From the NCBI RefSeq assembly GCF_017639205.1, contig NZ_CP071139.1, positions 8,059,501 through 8,123,500 of the forward strand: DNA of 64,000 nt, in the 5' to 3' direction. Below the pieces are notes generated by a model that was not told the DNA's origin, ran no database searches, and saw only the letters and a program-made list of their open reading frames with translations. The position numbers were made by a program, and so were the translations under genes. Every line of letters begins with the position of its first letter. The first letter of the stretch is position 1. Shown here in pieces: positions 1 to 8,313 of this stretch. Source of the DNA: Streptomyces nojiriensis (GTDB lineage Bacteria > Actinomycetota > Actinomycetes > Streptomycetales > Streptomycetaceae).

Positions 1-510
1 CCGGGCGAAGACGAGGAAGTTCTCGATGTCCGGGTCGCGCGGGGCCTCGGGCAGTCTGACCGACTTGTCGGGGTAGATCTTGTCGGCGTACTTGAGGCAG
101 AAGGTGGCGAAGAACCACATGTGGTCGTTCTCCTCGCCGATGAAGTGGTGGAAGAACTCGGAGGGGAGCTCGAAGCCGGGCGTGTGGATGCGCCGGGTGA
201 CCTCGATGAGCAGTTCGCGGATCCCGTGCACGTTGAGGCTGTAGAAGTTGATGCTCTCCCACCGGCACAGGGCCTGGATCCGGTCGGGGCCCAGTTCGTC
301 CATCAGCTCGGTTCCGTGGACGGAGAGCAGTTCGGGGGACATCCAGAGCCCGTCGGCGGGGATCGTGGGCGGCCAGTCGAATGTGGTGAACGGGTTGTAG
401 TAGTCCGCGGTGGCCTTGTCGGAGAGCCGGTCGAGCAGGGCCCTGAACTCGGTGTCGTCGGCGGTGGCGGTGCCGGCCGATCCGGCGGGCGGGGTGTTCC
501 GGGGGCGCAT
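1..510 (-). CDS. AurF-like diiron oxygenase (3' end outside window)
   Basis: Only the first 170 codons are present; the frame runs open off the left edge. The helical sequence carries glutamate and histidine motifs of the AurF/CmlI ferritin-like diiron oxygenases: RWESINFYSLNVHG near residue 90 and FHHFIGEENDHMWFF near residue 125, where E and H would bind the two irons. Characterised members oxidise aryl or alkyl amines to hydroxylamines or nitro groups, usually in natural-product pathways. The ATG at 510 follows GGAAGGAG and lies five bases after the stop of the phosphatase gene, so the two are probably one transcript. It ends the visible part of a seven-gene minus-strand set and probably acts late, on an amine made by the neighbouring aminotransferase. 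The substrate is not deducible. Confidence 0.75.
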   Translation of the reverse strand, partial: MRPRNTPPAGSAGTATADDTEFRALLDRLSDKATADYYNPFTTFDWPPTIPADGLWMSPELLSVHGTELMDELGPDRIQALCRWESINFYSLNVHGIRELLIEVTRRIHTPGFELPSEFFHHFIGEENDHMWFFATFCLKYADKIYPDKSVRLPEAPRDPDIENFLVFAR

Positions 511-515
511 GGGCG

Positions 516-1472
516 TCACTCCTTCCATCGGACGGCCGACAGCAGGGCCCGATGCAGCTCGGGGGTGGATGCGGCCACGCAGGACCGCTGGTTGTCGATG
601 CTCAGGTCGGTCAGGACGGTGTCGCCGAGCGGCTGTCCGTAGCCGTCGGTGATGACTGCCCCGGCGCGCTCGGCGAGGAAGACGGCCGCCGCGATGTCGT
701 ACGGGAACAGGTGCAGGACCCGGCCGTTGCCGACGCGTTCGAACTCGGGCAGCAGCGCCGGGTCGTCACGCAGCAACCGGTTGCCGATGTCCACGTACGC
801 GTCGAGCTGGCCCGTGAGCAGCCGGGAGACGGACCAGGTGGCGCTGTTGAAGACGAAGACCCCGCCGGTGTTGGCCGAGCGGTCGATGAGGTGGCCGTAG
901 GCCTCGGTCATCAGGCGGGCCGGGTGGCCGTTGAACTCCAGCGACCAGAACATCCGCGCGGGGTCGGTGGTGCGGGTCAACGCCGGTACGGGGCGGTCGT
1001 AGCCGTGCGCAGTGATGCCGGGCGTCGCCAGGTCCCCGTAGAGGTAGGCACCCGTGCGCAGTTCCATCAGCAGCGCTTGCTCGACGTCGGCGATGCGCGG
1101 GCGCTGCGACATACGGGCGACGGCGACCGAGACGGTGGCCGACTCCAGGCCGGCGACGGCAGGCCGGGTGCCGTCGATGGGGTCGACGACCAGCAGGTGG
1201 GCCGGGTCCGTGCCGTGGTACTGCAGGCCGCGGTCCTCGGAGTAGACGGCGACGGGCAGGTCGTGACCGACGACGTACTTCCAGACGGCGGCCTCCGCGA
1301 CCTCGTCGAGGCCGAACTGGGCGTCCCCGCCCGGCGAATGGCCTCGGATCAGGCGGCTGCCGGCCCGGTGCCGGGCGGTCAGAACGGCCTCGCGGACGGC
1401 ACCGGCGAGGCCGGTCACGTACTGTCGCACAGCTGCGGCCTCAGAGGCGCTGCCGTGCTCGGGGCCGGTCAT
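516..1472 (-). CDS. inositol monophosphatase family phosphatase
   Basis: The 318-residue protein has the metal-binding core of the IMPase/FBPase superfamily: VVDPIDGT near residue 90, preceded by an EDRG acidic motif in place of the usual GEE, and an FPYDIAAAVFLAERAGA segment near the C-terminus that corresponds to the second metal site. These enzymes remove phosphate from sugar or cyclitol phosphates with magnesium. Here the last third is less typical, so the substrate may not be inositol phosphate. The ATG overlaps the stop of the upstream aminotransferase as ATGA, which implies translational coupling. With the ROK kinase and zinc dehydrogenase of the same operon it suggests kinase, dehydrogenase, transaminase and phosphatase steps on a sugar or cyclitol. 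Confidence 0.8.
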   Translation of the reverse strand: MTGPEHGSASEAAAVRQYVTGLAGAVREAVLTARHRAGSRLIRGHSPGGDAQFGLDEVAEAAVWKYVVGHDLPVAVYSEDRGLQYHGTDPAHLLVVDPIDGTRPAVAGLESATVSVAVARMSQRPRIADVEQALLMELRTGAYLYGDLATPGITAHGYDRPVPALTRTTDPARMFWSLEFNGHPARLMTEAYGHLIDRSANTGGVFVFNSATWSVSRLLTGQLDAYVDIGNRLLRDDPALLPEFERVGNGRVLHLFPYDIAAAVFLAERAGAVITDGYGQPLGDTVLTDLSIDNQRSCVAASTPELHRALLSAVRWKE

Positions 1473-2827
1473 GCGGCGGCCTCGGCGGCGAAGAGGGCTT
1501 CGAGCCTGTCGCAGAGCAGATCGGCCTCGGCGCGGGTGAGGATCAGCGGCGGGCGGATCTTGATCACGTTGCCCCGGCCGTAGCGGGAGGTGCGAAGGAT
1601 CAGGCCGTGGTCCATCCCGCGTTGGGCGAGGGCTTGGGCCCGTTCGCTGTGTGGGCGGCCCCGGTCGTCGCCGATCTCGATCCCGATCATCAGGCCGAGG
1701 CCTCGCACGTCCACGACGGCGGGGTGCAGGGCGGCCAGTGCGCGCAGCCGTTCCATGATGTGGGCGCCGACCTCCCGGACGTTCTCCAGGAAGCCGGGGC
1801 GGCCTATCACCTCGAGGGTGGTGGCCGCGGCGGCAGCGGCGAGGACGTTGCCGCCGTAGGTGAAGGAGTGGTGGTCGGCGCTGAGCCCGGACATCCGCTC
1901 GTCGGCGACGATGGCCGCGATCTGGGCGCCGGAGCCGCCGAGGCCCTTGGCGGTGGTCAGGATGTCGGGGCGGACCCCGTAGTGCTCTGCGGCGAACATC
2001 CGGCCGACCCGGCCGATGCCGGTCTGGATCTCGTCGAAGACGAGTGCGATGCCCCGTTCGTCGCACAAGGCGCGCAGCGCGGGCAGGTAGCCGTCGGGGG
2101 GCACGATGTTGCCGCCGCTGCCGGAGACCGGTTCGACGACCACGCAGGCGACGCTGCCGGAACCGGCATGGTCGAGGAAGTCGTTGATGCGCTCGACGCA
2201 GAGCATGCCGCAGCTGTCGGGGCCCGCCTGGCGGTAGAAGCAACGCAGGCAGTAGGGGTCGGGGACCTGGAGCACGCCGGGCATCAGATGTGGGAACGGG
2301 GCCTTGCGGAAGGACTCGCCCGACATGGTCGTCGTCATCATGGTCTGGCCGTGGTGGCTGCGGAACAAGGTGACGACGTCGCGGCGGCCGGTGGCGAGCT
2401 GCGCCATCTTGACCGCGCCCTCGTTGGCGGTGGAGCCGCCCGACACCTTGAGGTGCACCTTGGTCAGGTTCGGCGGCGTGACCTCGACCAGCCGCCGGAC
2501 CAGCTCGTTGACGGGGGCGGTCTGGAAGGTCGAGGTGGTGTGCACCAGCCGTTCGGCCTGGTCGCGCATGGCCTTGACCACTTCGGGGTGTCCGTAGCCG
2601 AGGCTCAGGTTGAAGGTGCCGGACGCGCAGTCCAGGTACTCGTTGCCGTCGGTGTCGTACAGGTGGACGCCTTCGCCGTGGTCCATCTCGTACGCGCTGA
2701 CCGGGTAGTACAGGTGGTTCTGCGCGTAGCTCAGGGCATCGCCGCGGACGTCGCTCCGGGCACCGATTCGCGTATCACTCCCGGCATCGCTCTGCGTATC
2801 GCATTGGGCGCGCATGAGATCAGCCAT
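1469..2827 (-). CDS. class III PLP-dependent aminotransferase
   Basis: A 452-residue fold-type I, class III (ornithine/GABA type) aminotransferase. The PLP-binding aspartate is in VFDEIQTG (D265), the Schiff-base lysine in TTAKGLGG (K294), and a class-typical SGGSTANEGAVKMA segment lies near residue 130. A cysteine group (C193, C196, C206, C210) in the middle is shared with some biosynthetic members. The first 30 residues, rich in D, S and R, are low complexity, so a start further downstream is possible. The likely reaction is transfer of an amino group to a keto-sugar or keto-cyclitol made by the zinc dehydrogenase of the operon. That role is inferred from the neighbours, not from specificity residues. 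Confidence 0.88.
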   Translation of the reverse strand: MADLMRAQCDTQSDAGSDTRIGARSDVRGDALSYAQNHLYYPVSAYEMDHGEGVHLYDTDGNEYLDCASGTFNLSLGYGHPEVVKAMRDQAERLVHTTSTFQTAPVNELVRRLVEVTPPNLTKVHLKVSGGSTANEGAVKMAQLATGRRDVVTLFRSHHGQTMMTTTMSGESFRKAPFPHLMPGVLQVPDPYCLRCFYRQAGPDSCGMLCVERINDFLDHAGSGSVACVVVEPVSGSGGNIVPPDGYLPALRALCDERGIALVFDEIQTGIGRVGRMFAAEHYGVRPDILTTAKGLGGSGAQIAAIVADERMSGLSADHHSFTYGGNVLAAAAAATTLEVIGRPGFLENVREVGAHIMERLRALAALHPAVVDVRGLGLMIGIEIGDDRGRPHSERAQALAQRGMDHGLILRTSRYGRGNVIKIRPPLILTRAEADLLCDRLEALFAAEAAA

Positions 2828-2929
2828 GTGTCTCCTGTCGACTTCCGTCCCGCAGACTTGGTGGACGGCGGATATCGATATCTCCGGGCAGCGGACCAGA
2901 AGGTTCCCTATGGATTCGATGGCCGGATT

Positions 2930-3457
2930 TCACACGTCCAGAACGAAGGTGAATGCGGCGTCCCACCCCTCGGACGTCTCCCGCACATCCATCAGGCATT
3001 CTGGCCGGAAATATTTGTCAAGATGGTTTCGGCGTTCTCCGGGGAAATACAGCATCGTGGTCAGTACGGTTCCGCCGGGCGGCTGCACCTTCACGTGCAC
3101 GTGCCGCGTCCGCCCCGGGTACACGGCAGGCAGCACCGTCTCCAGCCGCCACCGTCCCTCGGCGTCGGCGAACTGGTGGCCACGCAGCCGAAAACCGTCG
3201 TCGTCGTAGACCCCGGTGTCCCCGACCTGCCAGAAGTCGAGCAGGGTGCCGCCGATCGGCTTGCCCTCGGGGGTGCGCACGGCGCCGTGCAGCAGCATCG
3301 GAACGCCTCCTGCCACATCGCCCCGGAAGCTGGTCCTGCAGGGGGTGTCGGGCTTGTAGTACGGCCCTTCGCGCAGGGCGGGTGTGGGCGGCGTCCCGTT
3401 GCAGCGAACGGTCGGCGTGAGCGTCTTCAGGTCATTTCCCGGACTTCCGTTCTCCAC
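2930..3457 (-). CDS. intradiol ring-cleavage dioxygenase family protein
   Basis: 175 residues, the length of a single intradiol dioxygenase core. The non-haem iron ligands can be placed: Tyr in GVYDDDG near residue 85, Tyr in AVYPGRTRHVHVKV near residue 115, and the two His of RHVHV. The EGPYY and GGTLLDFWQ motifs are also present. Members open catechols between the hydroxyls. The protein is shorter than catechol 1,2-dioxygenases and lacks their N-terminal helical dimer domain, so it resembles single-domain members found in biosynthetic clusters. The GTG start at 3457 is chosen because GGGAG lies about nine bases upstream. It is separated from the aminotransferase by about 100 bp and from the kinase gene by about 225 bp. 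Confidence 0.85.
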   Translation of the reverse strand: MENGSPGNDLKTLTPTVRCNGTPPTPALREGPYYKPDTPCRTSFRGDVAGGVPMLLHGAVRTPEGKPIGGTLLDFWQVGDTGVYDDDGFRLRGHQFADAEGRWRLETVLPAVYPGRTRHVHVKVQPPGGTVLTTMLYFPGERRNHLDKYFRPECLMDVRETSEGWDAAFTFVLDV

Positions 3458-3682
3458 GGCGGAATTCTCCCTTGGTCGAGGATCTTCACTTCCGTCCAGG
3501 GAGACTAACCGGCATTCCCGATGTTGAGAAGAAGGCCCTGTGTCACCTCTTCGCCATTTGTTGGACGCCTATTGCCAGGGCTTCCGTGGTTCGCGCGAAC
3601 AGCAGTCGTCTCCTGGGAAGAGAGCGGCGCACGGGCCGGATGGGGCAGGGAGACAATCGGTGGCGCGCTCGTCCGTCCGCAC

Positions 3683-4684
3683 TCAGTGCCGGTCGGCGGC
3701 GGACCGGCACAGCGCGGCGCGGGCGCGGGCGAAGTAGGCCGGGTCGGGTGGTGCGGTGAGGATGTCGGCGAGTGCGAAGAGGTCCAGTGTCCGGCTGAGC
3801 CGCAACCAGTCCACGGGCAGCCGGCCGTTCCCGTCCCGGAAGCCCTCGACGAAGCCCGCGGTGAAGGCCGGCGGGTACTCGTGGGCGAAGCGCAGCATGT
3901 TCCCGACGTCGAAGAGCGGGGAGCCGCTGAAGGCGAGTTCCCAGTCGAGCACGGCGGCCACCGCCCACTGCCCGCCGCGCCGTTGGACCAGGACGTTCTT
4001 CGGGTTGAAGTCGCAGTGCACCAGGCTGCGTTCACCCGCCACGGCGGCGAGTGCCCGGGGCCCCCGGCGGGCCAGGTCACGCAGTGCGGCCGCATCCGCC
4101 CCGCTCAGCGGCCCGTCCGCAGCCGAGGCCGCCAGACAGCGGTCGACGAAACCGGGCAGGTCGCCCAGAGGGGCCGTGGCGTCCGGGGCCGGGACCAGCG
4201 AAGAGTCTCCGAAGGCGCCGGGGCGGGGCAGCCTGACCCGGCCGATCCGCGCCAGCACTGCGCCGACGGCCCGGCCCAGGGCCCTCGCTTCGCCGCTCAC
4301 CGGGCCGTCCGCGAGCACCCGGCTGAGCGGGGTCCCGTCCACGAACCGGTAGAGCAGGGTCGGGCGACCGGTGGCCCGGCCGTGCGGATCGGCCGCGACC
4401 ACCGTGGTCACCGGGACGGTACTGGCCGCCGCCCGGTCGAGGACGGCGACCTCCACCGCACAGGTGTTGCGTGGGACCCGACTGCCGCTGGGCCGGTAGC
4501 GGCGCAGCACGTAGCGCTCCGCTCCCGGTGCGTCGGCGGGCTGGGCCGTGAGCAGGGCCATGTCGTTGGTGAACCCGCCGGGCAGCGGGTTCACCTCGTG
4601 CAGCCGGGCGCCGGGCAGGGCGTGCCGGGTCAGCCAGGCGCGGGTGGCGGGGTCGAGGAGGCCCACCGGATCGGGGCGCGTCAC
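3683..4684 (-). CDS. aminoglycoside phosphotransferase family kinase
   Basis: A 333-residue APH-fold kinase. The catalytic loop LVHCDFNPKNVLV (H-D-N) near residue 215 and the metal-binding DWELAF near residue 240 are intact. The N-lobe begins NPLPGGFTNDM and has a plausible ATP lysine/arginine region. In clusters that make amino-cyclitols or aminoglycosides such kinases either confer self-resistance or phosphorylate an intermediate; elsewhere they act on choline, homoserine or sugars. The GTG start at 4684 lies 31 bases after the ROK kinase stop on the same strand. The substrate is unknown. If the operon does make a bioactive amino-cyclitol, self-resistance is the simplest role, but that is inference. 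Confidence 0.8.
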   Translation of the reverse strand: MTRPDPVGLLDPATRAWLTRHALPGARLHEVNPLPGGFTNDMALLTAQPADAPGAERYVLRRYRPSGSRVPRNTCAVEVAVLDRAAASTVPVTTVVAADPHGRATGRPTLLYRFVDGTPLSRVLADGPVSGEARALGRAVGAVLARIGRVRLPRPGAFGDSSLVPAPDATAPLGDLPGFVDRCLAASAADGPLSGADAAALRDLARRGPRALAAVAGERSLVHCDFNPKNVLVQRRGGQWAVAAVLDWELAFSGSPLFDVGNMLRFAHEYPPAFTAGFVEGFRDGNGRLPVDWLRLSRTLDLFALADILTAPPDPAYFARARAALCRSAADRH

Positions 4685-4715
4685 ATCGGCCAGCCTGCCC
4701 GGCCCGGGGCTGACC

Positions 4716-5666
4716 TCATGCCTCGGTTCCCCCCGATGGCCCAGGGCCGGACCACGGCCGCTGCCGCGCGGCGGCGGCCGCCCCGGCGGCCAGGACCAGT
4801 CCGCCCGCCGGTCCGGCGAGGCGGCCGAGCCGGGCCGGGACCACGAATTCCTCGGTCGCGTGCTCGGGCAGCCCGGGGTATCCCGCCAGCGCCGCGGCCA
4901 GTTCGGCGCGGAGCAGGGGGAACAGCCCGGGGAGTTCCGCGACGCCGCCTCCGATCACGATCCGCTGGGGCGCGGTCGTGTAGACGATGTTGCGCAGCCC
5001 CGCGGCGAGGTAGGCCACTTCCAGCCGCAGCGCCTCGCGCAGGGTTTCGCCGGTCAGTTCTTCGGCCGGGGTCCCCCAGCGGGCTTCCATCGCCTCGCCG
5101 CCCGCCAGCCCCTCCCAGCAGTCGCCGTGGAAGGGGCAGGAGCCGGGGAAGGCGTCGTCCGCGATCCGGGGCACCGCGAGGTGGCCCATCTCGGTGTGGA
5201 CCAGGCCGCTGACCACCTTGCCGCCGATCACCGCGCCGCCGCCGATGCCGGTGCCGACGGTGAGGTAGACGTAGGTGTCCAGGCCGCGCGCCGCGCCCCA
5301 GCGGCCCTCGCCGAGGGCCGCGCCGTTGACGTCGGTGTCGATGCCCACCGGCACGCCGAGCGCGGCGGCGACAGGGCCGGCGACGTCCACCCCGGACCAG
5401 CCGGGTTTCGGGGTGGCGGCGAGATGGCCGAACTTGGCGTGGTCCGGGCGTAGTTCGAGGGGCCCGAAGGAGGCGATGCCGATCGCGTCCACCGGTCCGG
5501 TCGCGGCGGCCGTCTCCTGGAAGAAGGCGATGGCCCGGGCCAGGGTGGGGCCCGGTTCGCCGGTCGGGAACCGGATCTCGGCCTCGATCCGGTCGGGCGC
5601 CGAGCCGACCAGGCAGACGAACTTGGTCCCTCCGGACTCGATCGACCCGAGCCGGGGCGCGCTCAC
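4716..5666 (-). CDS. ROK family sugar kinase, fructokinase-like
   Basis: 316 residues. The N-terminal phosphate-binding ESGGTKF, the VGTGIGGGAVIGG loop and a zinc-binding stretch near residues 160-190 (HTEMGHLAV, then CPFHGDCWEGLAGGEAM) identify a ROK kinase. The CPFHGDCWEGLA form is that of the YdhR/GmuE-type fructokinases rather than glucokinases. ROK kinases also phosphorylate C7 cyclitols and kanosamine in antibiotic pathways. The GTG start at 5666 overlaps the dehydrogenase stop as GTGA, so it should be co-translated with that gene. Together they could phosphorylate and oxidise the same sugar or cyclitol. Confidence 0.85.
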   Translation of the reverse strand: MSAPRLGSIESGGTKFVCLVGSAPDRIEAEIRFPTGEPGPTLARAIAFFQETAAATGPVDAIGIASFGPLELRPDHAKFGHLAATPKPGWSGVDVAGPVAAALGVPVGIDTDVNGAALGEGRWGAARGLDTYVYLTVGTGIGGGAVIGGKVVSGLVHTEMGHLAVPRIADDAFPGSCPFHGDCWEGLAGGEAMEARWGTPAEELTGETLREALRLEVAYLAAGLRNIVYTTAPQRIVIGGGVAELPGLFPLLRAELAAALAGYPGLPEHATEEFVVPARLGRLAGPAGGLVLAAGAAAAARQRPWSGPGPSGGTEA

Positions 5667-6790
5667 GCGCCCACCGGCCAGCCGTCGCTGCCGACCGGGC
5701 CGGAGTGCGAGCGGATGACGACCTTGAGCGCGTCGTAGCGCGGTGGCCGTCCGGTGGCGCCGTACCCGTCGCCCTGGGCGAGACCGCCGAGCGCGGCGAA
5801 GGCCTCTGCGTGACGTTCGAGCGGAAACTCGTGCGTCACCAGCCGCTCCAGGACCGGTACGGCACCGACGCCGGGTCGTCGTGGGTCGCCCAGCTCGGCG
5901 GCCAGGTCCACGGCGACCGGGAAGATGTCGGCTCGGTAGTCCCCGGCGCCGATCAGCCGGATCCCCCGGTTGGTGAGCCGGAGCGGGCGCAGCGGCACGG
6001 TGTAGGTGTCGTCGAAGCCCATGACCACGACCCGGCCGCCGTCGTCGACCAGCCGCAGCGCCGAGTCGAGGCCGGTGCCGGAGGTGTCGAAGACGACGGA
6101 GGGACGCTCGCCGCCCGAGGCCTTCACCACGGCTTCGGCCGGATCTGCATCGGCCACGTCCACCACGTGCGTGAACCGTTCGCGGGCCTGCTCCAACCGG
6201 TAGCCGTCCGGTTCGGCGACGGTGACCCGGCGTGCCTGGCGGGCGGCGACGAGTGCGGTCAGCATCCCGATCGGGCCCGCGCCGAGAACCACCACGGTGT
6301 CGTCGAAGGTGACGGAGGCGGCCTCGACGTTGTTCAGGACGCAGGCGAGCGGCTCGATCAGGACCGCGCTGTGGAAGGGCAGCCCGGCGGGGATCCGTTC
6401 GACGAAACGTTCCGGCAGGGTCACGGCCTCCGCGTACGTTCCGTCCCGGTCGACGCCGACCTCGGTCCCGGCCTTGTGACGGCAGAAGTTGGTCGCGCCC
6501 CGACGGCACGGAACGCACCACCCGCAGTACAGCGTGGGGTTGACCACCACCCGGTCCCCTACCCCGACCGAACGCACCTGCGGCCCGGTCTCCCGCACCA
6601 CACCCACCGACTCGTGCCCGAGCACCACGCCCGGACGGGCCGGGAACCGCCCGAGCAGGATCTTGCGGTCCGTCCCGCAGACCCCCGTACCAACGATCTC
6701 CACCACGACGTCATCACCGGTCACGAGTTGGGCGGCGGGCCGGTCCTGCAGTTCGGCGGAGCCGGGACCCTGATACACGAGAGCGCGCAC
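5663..6790 (-). CDS. zinc-dependent medium-chain alcohol/polyol dehydrogenase
   Basis: 375 residues, a standard MDR dehydrogenase. Catalytic zinc ligands are the Cys of GTGVCGTDRK and the His-Glu of GHESVGVV. The structural zinc set is the four-cysteine run CGWCVPCRRGATNFC. The Rossmann motif is VVLGAGPIGML. It is closest in style to threonine, sorbitol or glucose dehydrogenases and should oxidise a secondary alcohol with NAD(P). It is the first gene of the minus-strand operon; the promoter must lie between 6790 and the integrase relic. Its last 25 residues are weakly conserved. It probably supplies the ketone that the aminotransferase uses. Confidence 0.87.
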   Translation of the reverse strand: MRALVYQGPGSAELQDRPAAQLVTGDDVVVEIVGTGVCGTDRKILLGRFPARPGVVLGHESVGVVRETGPQVRSVGVGDRVVVNPTLYCGWCVPCRRGATNFCRHKAGTEVGVDRDGTYAEAVTLPERFVERIPAGLPFHSAVLIEPLACVLNNVEAASVTFDDTVVVLGAGPIGMLTALVAARQARRVTVAEPDGYRLEQARERFTHVVDVADADPAEAVVKASGGERPSVVFDTSGTGLDSALRLVDDGGRVVVMGFDDTYTVPLRPLRLTNRGIRLIGAGDYRADIFPVAVDLAAELGDPRRPGVGAVPVLERLVTHEFPLERHAEAFAALGGLAQGDGYGATGRPPRYDALKVVIRSHSGPVGSDGWPVGA

Positions 6791-6959
6791 GAGACCTCCC
6801 CATCGGTGTTCGGGAGGGCGACGCTAGCGCAGCCGGACGCGGCCGGACACGACGCCTCTGAGCCACTCCGTGTCCGAGGCCGGCGGGCCGGAGCCCGGCG
6901 GCTTCCGAGCCGACCGGCATGTCGGCTGGTCAGGGCCTCGAGTACGGTCCGTCCAGGTG

Positions 6960-7150
6960 TTGATGGACGACAGGCGTCCAGGAGGACCGACTTCACCTAT
7001 TCGAAGGCGTTGGACCGGGTCGCCAGGGCCGGCGCCGTCGCGCTCCATGGCGCGGATCAAGCCGTCGACGACCTTGTGGTCGAAGGTGCTCATCCGACGG
7101 CTGCCGAGGCTGGGCACGATGTGCTGTTCGAGGAGGGACCCGCTGCATCG
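6960..7150 (-). pseudogene. tyrosine recombinase (integrase) fragment
   Basis: On the minus strand the sequence reads EQHIVPSLGSRRMSTF and then DHKVVDGLIRAMERDGAG, which is the SAM-like core-binding domain of Streptomyces tyrosine integrases. The frame must then shift by one base to read TRSNAFE, a TAG stop, and KSVLLDACR, which continues the same domain. There is one frameshift and one in-frame stop, with no catalytic R-H-R-Y domain, so this is a dead remnant. It sits at the left border of the metal-resistance island and suggests that the island arrived by integration. Confidence 0.7.
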
Positions 7151-7587
7151 GATCGTCCGAGGTCGTACGCGTTGGCGAGGTAGGTGGGCAGGTAGACGCT
7201 GAAGGCGACCGCGTAGAGGAACGCCGGCTGCACGGTGGCGGGCATGCGCAGGGTCGCCGTGGTGCGCGCGAGCAGGGAGCCGGCCGGCACGGCACGGCCG
7301 GGTTTGTCCCGCAGAAGGAGGCAGGCCGCGGCGGCGTATGCGGCCAGGAGGCCGGCCGCCAGGTCTAAGGGGAAGCTTGGCCCGACGGCGTCGGCCGGCT
7401 GCGCGGTGGTGAAGGACGACAGGGCGGTGCCGCCCGTGCCGATGCCGAAGATGATGGGAGCGCCCGGGTTCGTAGCGGAGCCGCATACGGATGCCGCGGC
7501 CGGGAAGTTCGCCGCCTGGGTGGTCGCGGTGACGGAGCCGCCGACGATGGCGTCGCGGACGTCGCCGGTCGGGGGCGTCTCGGTCAC
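7150..7587 (-). pseudogene. NarK-type nitrate/nitrite MFS transporter remnant
   Basis: The minus-strand frame contains GIGTGGTALSSF, a hydrophobic run followed by LLLRDKPGR, and FLYAVAFSVYLPTYLANAYDL. These match the middle of NarK-family transporters, except that about six residues normally found between FLYAVAF and SVYLPTYL are missing. The N-terminal helices are absent and the C-terminal half stops at the junction with the integrase fragment near 7150. The first 50 codons do not resemble a transporter. I regard it as a truncated, nonfunctional fragment. Confidence 0.6.
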
Positions 7588-7597
7588 GCCGTGTGTC

Positions 7598-8017
7598 TCA
7601 GGCCTTCGGCTTGGCGTCGATCTCGGCGATCAGGCCCTCGATGAGGCCCTTGATCTCGTCGCGGATGGGGCGGACGGCCTCGACGCCCTGGCCGGCCGGG
7701 TCCTCGAGCTGCCAGTCGAGGTACGTCTTGCCGGGGAAGTACGGGCAGGCGTCGCCGCATCCCATGGTGATGATGTAGTCGGACGCCTGGGCGGCCTCCG
7801 GGGTGAGGACCTTCGGCTTCTGGTCGGAGATGTCGATGCCCAGCTCGGCCATGGCGGCGACGGCGGAGGGGTTGATCTGCTCGCCGGGCATGGAGCCGGC
7901 GGAGCGGACCTCGACGCGGTCGCCCGCGAGGTGGCGCAGGAACCCGGCCGCCATCTGGGAGCGGCCCGCGTTGTGGATGCAGACGAACAGGACGGAGGCG
8001 GCAGGAGCGGAGGACAT
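7598..8017 (-). CDS. arsC: arsenate reductase, LMW-PTPase (mycothiol/thioredoxin) type
   Basis: 139 residues. The phosphatase loop FVCIHNAGRSQ (C13 to R19) has the HNAGRSQ signature of ArsC enzymes of the low-molecular-weight phosphatase fold. C87 and C91 lie in MGCGDACPYFPG, and the general-acid aspartate is in TYLDWQLEDP. It reduces arsenate to arsenite for export. Actinobacterial homologues use mycothiol or thioredoxin as reductant; I cannot tell which from sequence. It is divergent from the arsR at 8314 and separated from it by a second, decayed arsC-like tail. Confidence 0.92.
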   Translation of the reverse strand: MSSAPAASVLFVCIHNAGRSQMAAGFLRHLAGDRVEVRSAGSMPGEQINPSAVAAMAELGIDISDQKPKVLTPEAAQASDYIITMGCGDACPYFPGKTYLDWQLEDPAGQGVEAVRPIRDEIKGLIEGLIAEIDAKPKA

Positions 8018-8064
8018 CTGTTCTTCCTTGGGGTGAGGCGACTGCGGTGGGGATCCGTGGGGCT

Positions 8065-8205
8065 TTACGGGGCGAGCCGAGCGAGCGGCCCGTTGATGCG
8101 GGTGTCGACGGCGTCGCGGATGTCGTGGATGTCGCGGACGGCGGCGATCGTGGCTCCGCCGGGGTCGGCGACGGGCCCGTCGAGGCAGCGGCGGCCTGGC
8201 ATCAC
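8065..8205 (-). pseudogene. arsC-like C-terminal remnant
   Basis: The minus-strand frame reads VADPGGATIAAVRDI, then DIRDAVDTRI, ending in LARLA. This follows the C-terminal pattern of LMW-phosphatase arsenate reductases (DPxGxxxxAVRxIRDxIxxR), with a small internal duplication giving DIHDIRD. The catalytic loop is missing and the upstream frame runs through the arsR promoter, so it is probably a leftover of a second arsC. Confidence 0.45.
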
Positions 8206-8282
8206 GGGGCGGCCGTCGGCCAGGAGGGCGGGGGCATGGCGATCCCGTTCAAAGGAGCCAATAGGATCAGCTCGGGCTGGTG

Positions 8283-8296
8283 TCAGCCTCGGCTGA
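8283..8296. promoter_or_regulatory. candidate ArsR operator
   Basis: A perfect inverted repeat TCAGCC-TC-GGCTGA lies 17-30 bases before the arsR ATG at 8314. Little space remains for a ribosome site, so the arsR transcript may be nearly leaderless. The position suits autorepression by ArsR; binding is inferred. Confidence 0.45.
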
Positions 8297-8313
8297 TGTG
8301 ACACTATCAGCCC

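Noticed and set aside
516-2243. Extended phosphatase frame beginning at 2243
   Set aside because: The extra N-terminal text is an out-of-frame copy of the aminotransferase; the real start is ATG 1472.
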